From NCBI RefSeq assembly GCF_030766935.1, contig NZ_JASERL010000003.1, positions 62,001-126,000 on the forward strand: a DNA stretch of 64,000 nt, read 5' to 3'. Of the stretch, positions 52,741 to 62,640 are shown one piece after another; position 1 is the first letter of the stretch, and each line of letters opens with the position of its first letter. This DNA is from Streptomyces sp. KL109B. GTDB taxonomy: Bacteria > Actinomycetota > Actinomycetes > Streptomycetales > Streptomycetaceae. A program made the position numbers and the translations under genes. Below the pieces are notes generated by a model that searched no databases, had not been told where the DNA came from, and saw only the letters and a list, made by a program, of their open reading frames with translations.

Positions 52741-53946
52741 CTAGCCCGCGCGGAGCGCCACCGTCATCGACTCCACCGCCAACAGCGGCGCCACATTCCC
52801 GTCCAACGCCACCCGACACGCACCGATCGCCTCGATCCGCCGCAACGTCGACTCCGGAGAAGTGCCACGGGCCAACCGCTCCAACGTGTCCTGAATCTCC
52901 GTATTGGCCAGGTCCACGCGCGAGCCGAGCTGCATCGCGAGCACGTCCCGGTAGACCCCGGTCAGCTCGGTGAGGGCCAGGTCGAGGCTGTCCCGCTGCG
53001 AGCGCGTGCGGCGCCGCTTCTGCATGTCCTCGAGGTCCTTCATGACACCGGCCGTGCCGCGCGGCATCCGCCCGCCGTTCTGCGCGCCGAGCGCCGCCTT
53101 CAACTCCTCGGTCTCCTTCGTGTCGACCTCCTCGGCGAGCTGCTTGGAGTCCTCGGCGGCCGCGTCCACCAGTTCCTGCGCCGCCTTGAGGCAGCCGCCG
53201 ATCTCCTCGACGCGCAGCGGCACCTTCAGGACGGCGGCCCTGCGCTCCCGCGCGCGCGGGTCCGTGGCCAGGCGGCGGGCCCGGTCGATGTGGCCCTGCG
53301 TGGCGCGGGAGACGGCGGCGGCGACGTCCGGCTCGATGCCGTCGCGTCGTACGAGCATGTCGGCGACGGCGGAGACGGCGGGCGTGCTCAGGGTCAGCAG
53401 GCGGCAGCGGGAGCGGATGGTCGGCAGCACGTCCTCCACGGAGGGCGCGCACAGCAGCCACACGGTGCGCGCCGCCGGTTCCTCCACGGCCTTCAGGACC
53501 GCGTTCGCCGACTTCTCGTTGAGCCGCTCGGCGTCCTCCACGAGGATCACCTGCCAGCGGCCGCCCGCCGGTGACGTGTACGACTTGCGGACCGTGTCAC
53601 GCATGTCGTCGACGCGGATCTGGGTGCCGACCGCGGCGACCGTCGACACGTCGGCGTGCGTGCCGAGCAGCGCGGTGTGGCAGCCGTCGCAGAACCCGCA
53701 GCCGGGGGCTCCGCCGAGGGCCCGGTCCGGGCTGACGCACTGCAGCGCGGCGGCGAACGCGCGGGCGGCGGTCTCCCGACCGGCCCCCGGCGGGCCCGTG
53801 AACAGCCACGCGTGCGTCATCTTCGACGCGGCCGGCGGCGGGGTGTCGGAGGACGCCGCCGTCACCAGGGCGTCCGCGTCCCGCGCGGCCGCGTCCAGCG
53901 ACGCGATCACACGCTCCTGACCGACCAGGTCGTCCCATACGGCCAC
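52741..53946 (-). CDS. holB: DNA polymerase III subunit delta'
   Basis: A 401-residue clamp-loader subunit that helps load the beta clamp on DNA. AAA+ fold: DDLVGQERVIASL at the N-terminus and the P-loop-like GPPGAGRETAA, where the Walker Lys is Arg, as expected for the non-hydrolysing delta' role. The zinc-module cysteines are LQC and CGFCDGC, followed by DAERLNEKSANAVLKAVEEP and the SRC motif. GTG at 53946 (VAVWDDLVGQ) is preceded by GAGAGGGG. It follows the tmk fusion with the GNAT gene between on the other strand. Confidence 0.94.
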   Translation of the reverse strand: MAVWDDLVGQERVIASLDAAARDADALVTAASSDTPPPAASKMTHAWLFTGPPGAGRETAARAFAAALQCVSPDRALGGAPGCGFCDGCHTALLGTHADVSTVAAVGTQIRVDDMRDTVRKSYTSPAGGRWQVILVEDAERLNEKSANAVLKAVEEPAARTVWLLCAPSVEDVLPTIRSRCRLLTLSTPAVSAVADMLVRRDGIEPDVAAAVSRATQGHIDRARRLATDPRARERRAAVLKVPLRVEEIGGCLKAAQELVDAAAEDSKQLAEEVDTKETEELKAALGAQNGGRMPRGTAGVMKDLEDMQKRRRTRSQRDSLDLALTELTGVYRDVLAMQLGSRVDLANTEIQDTLERLARGTSPESTLRRIEAIGACRVALDGNVAPLLAVESMTVALRAG

Positions 53947-54035
53947 GCGGCACCGCCCCTCTCTCCCACCGATTCTCCTACCGAGCCCAACTGCAGCCAT
54001 TGTGCCGGGCCCCACTGACAACGTTTGATACGGCG

Positions 54036-54491
54036 ATGACCGACCTCCGCATCGAGCCCCTGACCGGCGCCTCCCCCGACGGGCCGCTCGCCGACTGGCA
54101 GCACGCCCACAACACGATCGTGCCGGTCGACTCGGCGTACCTCTCCCTCGACGACGTACGCGAACGCGCCGGACGCAACGTCATGGAAGTGGCCTACGCC
54201 GACGACGTACTGGTGGGCTGCTCAACCCTGCGCCCGCCCCGACGCGACGGGGTGGCCACGGTGATCGCCCGCGTGCTGCCCGAGCACCGCGGCCGCGGCT
54301 TCGGTCGGACCCTGTACGAGCGCGGGCTCGACCGGGCCCGTGCCCTGGGCGCCGACGAGATCGAGACGGTCGTCCTGACCTCGAACACGGCGGGCCTGCG
54401 CTTCGCGGAACGCGCCGGGTTCACCGCGGAGGTCGACCGCTACCGGCTGGACGGGGACACCGTGGACTGGGTGGAGCTCAGGCTGACCTGA
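54036..54491 (+). CDS. GNAT family N-acetyltransferase
   Basis: A 151-residue acetyl-CoA-dependent acyltransferase with the acetyl-CoA loop VLPEHRGRGFGRTLYE (motif A) and the C-terminal RFAERAGF. The acceptor is unknown. Start ATG at 54036 (MTDLRIEPL); the frame extends 12 codons upstream without support. It is a lone plus-strand gene between the minus-strand replication genes. Confidence 0.92.
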   Translation: MTDLRIEPLTGASPDGPLADWQHAHNTIVPVDSAYLSLDDVRERAGRNVMEVAYADDVLVGCSTLRPPRRDGVATVIARVLPEHRGRGFGRTLYERGLDRARALGADEIETVVLTSNTAGLRFAERAGFTAEVDRYRLDGDTVDWVELRLT

Positions 54492-54510
54492 ACCCCGCCC
54501 ACCTACGGTG

Positions 54511-57500
54511 TCACCGGCGGCGCCGCCCGCCCCGGTCGTCCTCGTCCTCACGCCCACCGAGCAACTCGTCCGCGAGCGACGGCAGGTCGTCCAGCGGCGT
54601 CTCCTCCGCCCAGTCCGGGCGCGGCCGCTTCGGCCTGCCGTTCTCGTCGACCTGCGGCAGCTCCGCCGTACGGTCGTTGGAACCGTCCGGGCCCGACCCG
54701 GGCCGCTCGTCGCGGAAGTAGCCGCGCGGCAGCCGGTCCGCCGGGTCGGAGACCTGCGGAAGGACCGCCGTCTCGTCCGCCGCACCCGGCGCGGCCTGCG
54801 GCAGCACCGTCGTCTCCTCCGCGTCCCGCGGATCCGTCGCCTGCGGCAGCACCGTGGTCTCCTCGGCGTCGCTCGCCTGCGGCAGCACGGTCGTCTCCTC
54901 GGCGTCCGAGGAGCCACCCGAAAACGCATCCGCGGGCGCACCCGAAGACGCATCAGAAGGCGCATCCGAAGGGGCACCCGAAGACGCGTCCGAAGACGCG
55001 TCCGAAGGCTCGGGCGCCTTCGTGAAGTCGACGATCGGCGTCGGCACGGTCGTCTCGTTGTCCACCGGCGCCTCGTCCGAAGCCCGGCCCGACGACCGGT
55101 CCGACGCCCCGTCCGGCGCCTCGCTCGGCAGCTCCACCTTGCGCAGATTCGCGGTCGGCGCGCCCGCACTCCGCTGCGCCTGCTCGGCGGCCTGCGCCGC
55201 GAGGCGACGCGCCTCCTCCGCGCGCAGCAGCGCCTCCTCGGCCTTGCGCTGCTTCTCCAGGCGCCGCTCCTCGGCCTCGGCCCGAAGCCGCGCCTCCTCC
55301 TCGGCCTGCTTACGGAGGCGCTCCTGCTCGGCGGCGCGCGCCTCTTCCTCGGCCTTCAGGCGGGCCCGCTCCTCCTCGGCCCTGCGGCGCTCCTCCTCGG
55401 CGCGCTGCCGGGCCTCCTCGGCCTGCCGCTCGGCCTCCAGGCGCTGCGCCTCCTCCAGCTCGCGGCGCTTGCGCTCCTCCTCCTCGGCGCGCAGCTTGGC
55501 GAGCTGCTCCTGGCGCTCGCGCTCCAGGCGCTCCTCCTCCGCCTTGCGGGCGGCCTCTTCCTCGGCCTTGCGGCGCGCCTCTTCCTCGGCGGCCTTGCGG
55601 GCCTCCGCCTGCGCCTCGACCTCGGCCTCGGAGAGCGGAAGGAGTACGTCGAGCCGGTGCCGTACGACCGTCGTGACGGCCTCCGGCTCCTGGCCCGCGT
55701 CGACCACCAGGTAGCGGCCGGGGTCGCCCGCGGCCAGCGTCAGGAAACCGGAGCGCACGCGCGCGTGGAACTCCATCGGCTCCGACTCCAGCCGGTCCGG
55801 CGCCTCCGTGAACCGCTCGCGCGCGGCCTCCGGGTCGACGTCGAGCAGCACGGTCAGGTTCGGTACGAGGCCGCTCGTGGCCCACCGGTTGATGCGCGCG
55901 ACCTCGGTCGGCGACAGGTCGCGGCCGGCGCCCTGGTAGGCGACGGACGAGTCGATGTACCGGTCGGAGATGACGACGGCGCCGCGTTCGAGCGCGGGCC
56001 GGACGACCGTGTCGACGTGCTCCGCGCGGTCGGCGGCGTACAGCAGCGCCTCGGCCCGGTGCGAAAGCCCGGCCGAAGACACGTCCAACAAGATGGACCG
56101 CAGCCGCTTGCCGACCGGCGTGGCACCCGGCTCGCGCGTGACGACCACCTCGTGGCCCTTGCCGCGGATCCACTCCGCGAGCGCCTCGGCCTGCGTCGAC
56201 TTGCCCGCGCCGTCGCCGCCCTCCAGGGCGATGAAGAAGCCGGTCGCGGCCGGGGCCTGCACCGGGTCGTTCCCGCCGAGCAGCGCGTCCCGCAGGTCGT
56301 GCCGCAGCGGCACCCCGCTGCGGTCGTCGGCCTTGGCGAGGACGAGCGCGGCGACGGGCAGCAGCAGCGCGCCCACCAGCATCAGCGTGAACGCGGCGCC
56401 GCCGTGCGCGAAGACGAACTTTCCGCTCTCCAGGTGGTGCGGCCCGATCAGCGCGGCCAGGACCGGCGCGAGCAGCGCGCCGAGCGCGACACACAGCCGT
56501 ACGACGGCCTGGAGGTGCTCGGTCGTGCGGGCCCTGCGGAAGTCCTCGGTCTCCTGGTCGAGCAGCGTGTGCCCGGTGTTCGCCGCGATGCCCGCGGTGA
56601 CTCCGGAGAGCGTCAGGACGAGGATCACGGTCGTCACGTCGGGCACCAGGCCCGCCGCGAGCAGCGCGATCCCGGTGAGTGCGATGGCGAGCGCGAAGAG
56701 GCGGCGCCGCGACAGCGTCGGCAGCACCTTGGGCGCCGTACGGATGCCGACGACGGTGCCGCCGGTCACACCGAGCACGAGCAGGCCGAACGTGACCGGG
56801 CCACCGCCCAGGTCCTTGGCGTGCAGCACGGACACCGCGACGGCCGCCGAGATCGCCCCGGCGACGCAGGAGCAGGCGAGCACGAGCAGCCGGATGGCGC
56901 CCGTACGGCCCTTGTCCACACCCGCGCCGGTGCTGGGCCTGCGCAGCCCCTCCAGCGGCGAGCGCGCACGCGGGGTCTGCCGGTCGGGCAGTTCGAGGAA
57001 GAACACGACCGACAGGGAGGCGGCGAACAGCCCCGCCCCTACGTAGGACGACAGCGCCACCTGGTGCGAGGCGAACCAGTCCACGCCGGCGCCGATCAGG
57101 TTCTGCACCAGGGTGACGAAGACGAGCGCGGCGGCGCCCAGCGGCACGGCGGCGAACCCGGTGCGCAGCGAGAGCCGGCGCAGCGCGTCCATGTGGTCGG
57201 GCAGCGGCCGCACGGCCGCGCCCTCCGGCGGCGGCGGGGGCAGCAGCGAGGGCGCGGCGCTCTCCTTGGCGACGGTCCAGAACCGCTCGGCGACCCCGAT
57301 GACGAACGCCGTCACGAGGAGCATCGCCAGCGCGTTGTCCGGCACCCAGTCGATCCACAGCGGGGCGACGATGAGCAGCGCGGCCCGCAGTCCGTCGGCG
57401 CCCACCATGGTCCAGCGCCGGTCGAGCGGCCCACCGGGCGTCGTCAGTGAGGTGAGCGGTCCGAGCAGGACCGCGCCGAAGAGCAGCGTCGCAAGGATGC

Positions 57501-57765
57501 GCGCGCCGAACACTGCGGCGACGGCGAAGGCCACGCCGCGGTAGCCACCGCCGAACGACTCCTCGGGGATCGCGGCCTGCACCGCGAGCACCACGAGTAC
57601 GAGCAGCCCGATCACGTCGCCGACTCCGCCGACGAGCTGCGCCGACCACAGTCGCTTCAACTGCGGTACGCGCAACAGGGCGCGCACCGCACGCTCTCGG
57701 GAGTCCGCTACCAGGGCGTCGTCTGGGGCCGTGTTGGGGTCCGTTGGCTGCTCGGCACGGGTCAT
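54511..57765 (-). CDS. tmk: MFS-like membrane domain fused to dTMP kinase, with coiled-coil and repeat tail
   Basis: A 1084-residue fusion. Residues about 35-495 form an MFS-like membrane domain with about 11-12 segments. Residues about 508-710 form thymidylate kinase (P-loop EGGDGAGKST near 513, SDRYIDSSVAYQG near 600), which makes dTDP for DNA synthesis. Residues about 715-860 are a charged coiled coil of EEEARRKAEEE type. The tail has repeats DAEETTVLPQ (three exact, one ADETAVLPQ) and a basic end (GGRRRR). Such fusions occur in Streptomyces. Start ATG at 57765. It lies just downstream of topA on the same strand. Confidence 0.92.
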   Translation of the reverse strand: MTRAEQPTDPNTAPDDALVADSRERAVRALLRVPQLKRLWSAQLVGGVGDVIGLLVLVVLAVQAAIPEESFGGGYRGVAFAVAAVFGARILATLLFGAVLLGPLTSLTTPGGPLDRRWTMVGADGLRAALLIVAPLWIDWVPDNALAMLLVTAFVIGVAERFWTVAKESAAPSLLPPPPPEGAAVRPLPDHMDALRRLSLRTGFAAVPLGAAALVFVTLVQNLIGAGVDWFASHQVALSSYVGAGLFAASLSVVFFLELPDRQTPRARSPLEGLRRPSTGAGVDKGRTGAIRLLVLACSCVAGAISAAVAVSVLHAKDLGGGPVTFGLLVLGVTGGTVVGIRTAPKVLPTLSRRRLFALAIALTGIALLAAGLVPDVTTVILVLTLSGVTAGIAANTGHTLLDQETEDFRRARTTEHLQAVVRLCVALGALLAPVLAALIGPHHLESGKFVFAHGGAAFTLMLVGALLLPVAALVLAKADDRSGVPLRHDLRDALLGGNDPVQAPAATGFFIALEGGDGAGKSTQAEALAEWIRGKGHEVVVTREPGATPVGKRLRSILLDVSSAGLSHRAEALLYAADRAEHVDTVVRPALERGAVVISDRYIDSSVAYQGAGRDLSPTEVARINRWATSGLVPNLTVLLDVDPEAARERFTEAPDRLESEPMEFHARVRSGFLTLAAGDPGRYLVVDAGQEPEAVTTVVRHRLDVLLPLSEAEVEAQAEARKAAEEEARRKAEEEAARKAEEERLERERQEQLAKLRAEEEERKRRELEEAQRLEAERQAEEARQRAEEERRRAEEERARLKAEEEARAAEQERLRKQAEEEARLRAEAEERRLEKQRKAEEALLRAEEARRLAAQAAEQAQRSAGAPTANLRKVELPSEAPDGASDRSSGRASDEAPVDNETTVPTPIVDFTKAPEPSDASSDASSGAPSDAPSDASSGAPADAFSGGSSDAEETTVLPQASDAEETTVLPQATDPRDAEETTVLPQAAPGAADETAVLPQVSDPADRLPRGYFRDERPGSGPDGSNDRTAELPQVDENGRPKRPRPDWAEETPLDDLPSLADELLGGREDEDDRGGRRRR

Positions 57766-57869
57766 TCGTCCAGCCTATCGGGCCCCACCGACACACCGAA
57801 GGTGTGTTCCCGGTGTGAACACCTCCCCGCACGCATCACGGGGAGGCACACATTCCGCACGAGCGTGAA

Positions 57870-60713
57870 CTACTCCGCCGAAGCGGTCTTCTTCGCGGTC
57901 GTCGTCTTCTTCGCGGTCGTCGTCTTCTTCGCCGCGGTCTTCTTCGCCGTGGTCGTCTTCTTGGCGGCCGTCTTCTTCGCCGCCGTCTTCTTCGCGGCGG
58001 TCTTCTTGGCGGGCGCCTTCTTGGCGGTCTTCTTCTTGGCGGGGCCCTTCGCCCGCTTCTCGGCGAGCAGTTCGAAGCCGCGCTCCGCCGTGATCTCCTC
58101 CACGGAGTCCGCGGACCGCAGCGTCGCGTTGGTCTCGCCATCGGTGACGTACGGGCCGAAGCGGCCGTCCTTCACCACGACGGGCTTCTCACTGACCGGG
58201 TCGGTGCCGAGCTCCTTCAGCGGCGGCTTGGCGGCCGCGCGGCCGCGCTGCTTCGGCTTGGAGTAGATCTCCAGGGCCTGCTCCAGCGTGATGCCGAAGA
58301 TCTGGTCCTCGCTCTCCAGGGAGCGCGAGTCCGTGCCCTTCTTCAGGTACGGGCCGTACCGGCCGTTCTGCGCGGTGATGTCGACGCCCTCGGCGTCCTG
58401 GCCGACGACGCGCGGCAGCGACATCAGCTTGAGGGCGTCGGCCAGGGTCACCGTGTCGAGCGACATGGACTTGAAGAGCGAGGCCGTCCGCGGCTTCACC
58501 GCGTTCTTGCCGGTCTTCGGGGTGCCCTCGGGGAGCACCTCCGTGACGTACGGACCGTAGCGGCCGTCCTTGGCGATGATCTGGCGCCCCGTCTGCGGGT
58601 CGGCGCCCAGTTCGAAGTCGCCGCTCGGCTTGGCGAGCAGCTCCTCCGCGTACTCCACGGACAGCTCGTCGGGCGCCAGGTCCTCGGGGACGTCGGCGCG
58701 CTGGTGGTTCTCGGAGTCCCGCTCGCCGCGCTCGATGTACGGGCCGTAGCGGCCGACGCGCAGCACGATGTCGTTGCCCACGGGGAAGGACGAGACCTCG
58801 CGGGCGTCGATCGCGCCCAGGTCGGTCACGAGCTCCTTGAGGCCACCGAGGTGGTCCCCGTCGCCGTTCCCGGCGTCCGCGGCGCCGCCCTGGCCGGCCT
58901 CACCCTCGACGGCCTCACCGAAGTAGAAGCGCCGCAGCCACGGCACGGCCTGCGCCTCACCGCGCGCGATGCGGTCGAGGTCGTCCTCCATGGAGGCGGT
59001 GAAGCTGTAGTCGACGAGCCGGCCGAAGTGCTTCTCCAGCAGGTTGACGACGGCGAACGACAAGAAGGAGGGCACCAGGGCCGTCCCCTTCTTGAAGACG
59101 TAACCGCGGTCCAGGATGGTCCCGATGATGGACGCGTACGTAGACGGGCGGCCGATCTCGCGCTCTTCGAGCTCCTTGACGAGCGAGGCCTCGGTGTAGC
59201 GGGCGGGCGGCTTCGTGGCATGGCCGTCGACCGAGATCTCCTCGGCGGACAGCGAGTCCCCCTCGGCGACCTGCGGAAGGCGGCGCTCACGGTCGTCCAG
59301 CTCCGCGTTCGGGTCGTCGGCGCCCTCTACGTAGGCCTTCAGGAAGCCGTGGAAGGTGATCGTCTTGCCGGACGCGCTGAACTCGGCGTCGCGGCCGTCG
59401 GCGGAGGTGCCGCCGATCTTGACGGTCACGGAATTGCCGACGGCGTCCTTCATCTGGGAGGCGACGGTGCGCTTCCAGATCAGCTCGTACAGCTTGAACT
59501 GGTCGCCGGTCAGGCCGGTCTCGGCGGGCGTGCGGAAGCGGTCGCCCGACGGACGAATCGCCTCGTGCGCCTCCTGCGCGTTCTTGACCTTGCCGGCGTA
59601 CGTACGCGGCTTGTCCGGCAGGTAGTCGCTGCCGTAGAGCTGCGTGACCTGCGAACGGGCGGCCGCGACGGCCGTGTCCGACAGGGTCGTGGAGTCCGTA
59701 CGCATATAGGTGATGAAGCCGTTCTCGTACAGCTTCTGGGCGACCTGCATGGTCGCCTTCGCGCCGAAGCCCAGCTTGCGCGAGGCCTCCTGCTGCATCG
59801 TCGTCGTACGGAAGGGGGCGTACGGCGAGCGGCGGTACGGCTTGGACTCGACGGAGCGTACGGAGAACCGCGTGTCCTCAAGGGCGGCGGCGAGCGCGCG
59901 GGCGTTGGCCTCGTCCAGGTGCAGCGTGTTCGCCGAACCGGCCTTGAGCTGCCCGAGCGAGTCGAAGTCGCGGCCCTGCGCGATGCGCTTGCCGTCGACC
60001 GACGACAGGCGGGCGGTCAGCGAGGACGGGTCGGAGGAGTCGCCTGCGCGGCCCGTCGCGAACGTACCGGTCAGGTCCCAGTACTCGGCCGAGCGGAAGG
60101 CGATGCGCTCGCGCTCACGTTCGACGACAAGGCGGGTGGCGACGGACTGGACGCGGCCCGCCGACAGGCGCGGCATGACCTTCTTCCACAGGACGGGCGA
60201 GACCTCGTAGCCGTAGAGACGGTCGAGGATGCGGCGGGTCTCCTGGGCGTCGACCAGCTTCTTGTTCAGCTCGCGCGGGTTCGCGACGGCGGAGCGGATC
60301 GCGTCCTTGGTGATCTCGTGGAAGACCATCCGGTGGACCGGGATCTTCGGCTTGAGCACTTCCTGGAGGTGCCACGCGATGGCCTCGCCCTCGCGGTCCT
60401 CATCGGTGGCGAGGAAGAGTTCGTCGGACTCCTTGAGGAGGTCCTTGAGCTTCTTGACCTGCGCCTTCTTGTCGCTGTTCACGACATAGATGGGCTGGAA
60501 GTCGTGCTCGACGTCGACGCCGAGCCTGCGCACCTCGCCGGTGTACTTGTCCGGAACTTCGGCCGCGCCGTTGGGGAGGTCGCGGATGTGCCCGACGCTC
60601 GCTTCGACGACGTACCCAGGGCCGAGATAGCCCTTGATCGTCTTCGCCTTGGCGGGCGACTCGACGATGACGAGTCGGCGGCCGCCCTGTGCGGTCTCGC
60701 TGGTCGGGGACAA
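57870..60713 (-). CDS. topA: DNA topoisomerase I
   Basis: A 947-residue type IA topoisomerase that relaxes negative supercoils. It has the Toprim domain with DEDREGE near residue 105 and the catalytic Tyr in ITYMRTDS near residue 334. Four C-terminal GR(Y/F)GPY repeats replace zinc fingers, as in actinobacteria. The tail is lysine-rich (AKKTAAKK repeats), known in Streptomyces TopA to raise processivity. TTG at 60713 (LSPTSETAQGG) is chosen by family alignment, with AAGAGCGAAG upstream. The long open frame above it is non-coding. Confidence 0.96.
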   Translation of the reverse strand: MSPTSETAQGGRRLVIVESPAKAKTIKGYLGPGYVVEASVGHIRDLPNGAAEVPDKYTGEVRRLGVDVEHDFQPIYVVNSDKKAQVKKLKDLLKESDELFLATDEDREGEAIAWHLQEVLKPKIPVHRMVFHEITKDAIRSAVANPRELNKKLVDAQETRRILDRLYGYEVSPVLWKKVMPRLSAGRVQSVATRLVVERERERIAFRSAEYWDLTGTFATGRAGDSSDPSSLTARLSSVDGKRIAQGRDFDSLGQLKAGSANTLHLDEANARALAAALEDTRFSVRSVESKPYRRSPYAPFRTTTMQQEASRKLGFGAKATMQVAQKLYENGFITYMRTDSTTLSDTAVAAARSQVTQLYGSDYLPDKPRTYAGKVKNAQEAHEAIRPSGDRFRTPAETGLTGDQFKLYELIWKRTVASQMKDAVGNSVTVKIGGTSADGRDAEFSASGKTITFHGFLKAYVEGADDPNAELDDRERRLPQVAEGDSLSAEEISVDGHATKPPARYTEASLVKELEEREIGRPSTYASIIGTILDRGYVFKKGTALVPSFLSFAVVNLLEKHFGRLVDYSFTASMEDDLDRIARGEAQAVPWLRRFYFGEAVEGEAGQGGAADAGNGDGDHLGGLKELVTDLGAIDAREVSSFPVGNDIVLRVGRYGPYIERGERDSENHQRADVPEDLAPDELSVEYAEELLAKPSGDFELGADPQTGRQIIAKDGRYGPYVTEVLPEGTPKTGKNAVKPRTASLFKSMSLDTVTLADALKLMSLPRVVGQDAEGVDITAQNGRYGPYLKKGTDSRSLESEDQIFGITLEQALEIYSKPKQRGRAAAKPPLKELGTDPVSEKPVVVKDGRFGPYVTDGETNATLRSADSVEEITAERGFELLAEKRAKGPAKKKTAKKAPAKKTAAKKTAAKKTAAKKTTTAKKTAAKKTTTAKKTTTAKKTASAE

Positions 60714-61146
60714 CTTCGCTCTTCTCTCCGGTCGGCGGTTCGGGATCGTTCTGATGGTTCGCTGCTGGCTTGCTGCCGCGGGATCGTGCCGGTTTCGCGG
60801 CACTGCTGCGGAGTGTGACGGTACCTCCCGCCGGTGTGTCAAACGGGAAAAGCACGCAGCAGCCACTCGGAACGGTAACCCGACTCCTCGTGATCCTGCC
60901 CCCGGACCGGCGAGCGGACGCCTGGCCTCCGGGTACCCGGCCCGTACCCGCGCGGTGGCCGCGCCTTCACCCTGCGTACCGGGTTCCTGCCGGATTCCTG
61001 TGGCAAACGTCCCCATCGCGTAGCAGTCCCGTGCCCTCGGACACCCGTACCCATCGGCCCCTGACAGGATGGCGAGTGGCTGGGGGAAGCCTGCGGGTGA
61101 GCCTCCGGCTCGTCCCCAGAGCATCACCGATCCAGGAGCTTCCCGA
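60714..61146. promoter_or_regulatory. Divergent topA/TM2 intergenic region
   Basis: 433 bp without a convincing gene. On the minus strand a consensus TTGACA (60842-60837) lies about 125 bases before the topA start and is the best -35 candidate, although no clear -10 follows. Streptomyces topA is supercoiling-controlled, so this region is where that sensing would occur. Confidence 0.5.
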
Positions 61147-61842
61147 ATGTCCGACAGCAATCCATACGGCCAGCCCCCCAAGGACCAGTCGGGCGGGAAC
61201 CCGTACGACCAGCCCCTCGCGGACCAGCCGACCCAGCCGGGCACCGGCAGCCCGTACGGCTACCCCCAGCAGGGCTCGCAGCCCGGCTACGGCACCCCTC
61301 CGCCGCCTCCCGGCCCGCCCGGCCAGCCCGGCCAGCCGCAGGGCCAGGGGCAGCCGCAGGACCAGCCCGGCTACGGCACGCCGCCTCCCGGACAGCCGCA
61401 GGGCCAGCCCGGTCAGCCCGGTCAGCCCAGCTACGGCTACCCCTACCCCGGCTCCGCCCCGGCCGGCGGCGGCGCCTACCCGCCTCCGCCGGGCCCCGGC
61501 ATGGGCGCTCCGGGGATGGGCGGTCCGGGGATGGGCGGTCCGGGGATGGGTGCTCCCGGTATGGGCATGCCCTACGACCCGGCCGCGCCCTACGGCTACG
61601 ACCCGTTCGGCCGCCCGTACTCGGACAAGACGAAGCTCGCCGCGGGCCTCCTCGGCATCTTCCTCGGCTTCTTCGGCGCGGGCCGCTTCTACACCGGGCA
61701 CACCGGGATCGCCGTCGCCCAGCTCATCGTGTCGATCGTGACCTGCGGACTCGGCAGCGTCTGGGGCCTGATCGACGGCATCATGATGCTCGCCTCCGGC
61801 AACGGCACCGACGCGCAGGGCCGCATTCTCCGGGACTCCTGA
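61147..61842 (+). CDS. TM2 domain membrane protein with Pro/Gly/Gln-rich N-terminus
   Basis: A 231-residue protein. About 155 residues are low-complexity Pro/Gly/Gln/Tyr with [10 protein letters not shown] repeats. A TM2 domain follows ([20 protein letters not shown] and [19 protein letters not shown]), a two-helix hairpin with the DRF-like turn FYTGH. Function unknown. ATG start at 61147. It is 3 bp upstream of the DUF2752 gene, with which it probably forms an operon. Confidence 0.9.
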   Translation: MSDSNPYGQPPKDQSGGNPYDQPLADQPTQPGTGSPYGYPQQGSQPGYGTPPPPPGPPGQPGQPQGQGQPQDQPGYGTPPPGQPQGQPGQPGQPSYGYPYPGSAPAGGGAYPPPPGPGMGAPGMGGPGMGGPGMGAPGMGMPYDPAAPYGYDPFGRPYSDKTKLAAGLLGIFLGFFGAGRFYTGHTGIAVAQLIVSIVTCGLGSVWGLIDGIMMLASGNGTDAQGRILRDS

Positions 61843-61845
61843 CCC

Positions 61846-62262
61846 GTGCCCCGCGCCGCGTCCCCCACGGCCCGCCTCAAGGCCGCGCTCGGCGCCCCGG
61901 CGGCGGCCCCGCTCGGGGTGCTCGCCGGGGGCACCGCGGCCGCGGCGTACCTGTACGGCACGAATCCGCACGAGCCGGGCCACTTCCTGCCCGGCTGCCC
62001 GTTCCGGTTCGCCACGGGGCTGCTCTGCCCGGCGTGCGGCGGGACGCGGATGGTCTACGACCTGATGCACGGCCAGTACGTCACCGCCTGGCACGACAAC
62101 GCCGCCCTGCTGCTCGCCGCCCCCTTCGCCCTTGCCCTGCTGGGGCGTTGGGCGTACGAGGGGCTGCGCGGCCGCCGTTGGGCGCCACGGATCGGTGGGC
62201 GCGGGTCCACCGCGATCCTCACCGCGGCGGTGGCGTGGGCGGTGCTGCGCAACCTGGTCTGA
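61846..62262 (+). CDS. DUF2752 membrane protein
   Basis: A 138-residue protein with three hydrophobic segments and the family motif FATGLLCPACGGTRMVYDLM (Cys-Pro-x-Cys-Gly-Gly-Thr-Arg) near residue 60. Its function is unknown; the paired cysteines suggest a metal or redox role. GTG start at 61846, three bases after the TM2 gene stop, so the two are coupled. Confidence 0.9.
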   Translation: MPRAASPTARLKAALGAPAAAPLGVLAGGTAAAAYLYGTNPHEPGHFLPGCPFRFATGLLCPACGGTRMVYDLMHGQYVTAWHDNAALLLAAPFALALLGRWAYEGLRGRRWAPRIGGRGSTAILTAAVAWAVLRNLV

Positions 62263-62299
62263 ACCCGGGCGCCAGGGCCCGACAGTGCCCAGATCTGGC

Positions 62300-62497
62300 C
62301 TAGATCTGGCCGAAACACCACACGGCGAGCGCCAGCGCCCCCGCCCCGGCCGCCCCCGCGAACACCGCCGCCACCACAGGGCGCTCGCTGTACGCGACCG
62401 GTTCCCGGTGCGCGGCGCGCGCACCGGTCCAGGTCAGCAGGCCCGCCCCGAACAACCCGAACACCGCGCCCGCGAACGCCGCAGGAACACTCTCCAT
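62300..62497 (-). CDS. Small two-segment membrane protein
   Basis: 65 residues with two hydrophobic helices (AAFAGAVFGLFGAGLLTW and VAAVFAGAAGAGALALAVW) joined by a charged loop. ATG at 62497 with GGAGGCGGAG directly upstream. The longer frame above is a shadow of the methyltransferase gene. Function unknown. Confidence 0.75.
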   Translation of the reverse strand: MESVPAAFAGAVFGLFGAGLLTWTGARAAHREPVAYSERPVVAAVFAGAAGAGALALAVWCFGQI

Positions 62498-62640
62498 CGC
62501 TCCGCCTCCCCGCTTTCGGAACCGCTTCCGATACCCAGCGGGTGACGCTGACACGGGCGGCCGAACCCGGGGTGAACTCCCGTACGCCACAAGGAGAATC
62601 CCGGTCGGCGAAGGCGGTTCGAGGGCGGTTCGAAGGCGGA

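Noticed and set aside
52574..53461. Upstream extension of the aminopeptidase frame
   Set aside because: Overlaps delta' in another frame and crosses a REP-like element; the signal peptide sets the start at 52573.
57870..61244. 1124-residue version of TopA
   Set aside because: The extra N-terminal 177 residues come from the divergent promoter region; family alignment starts at the TTG at 60713.
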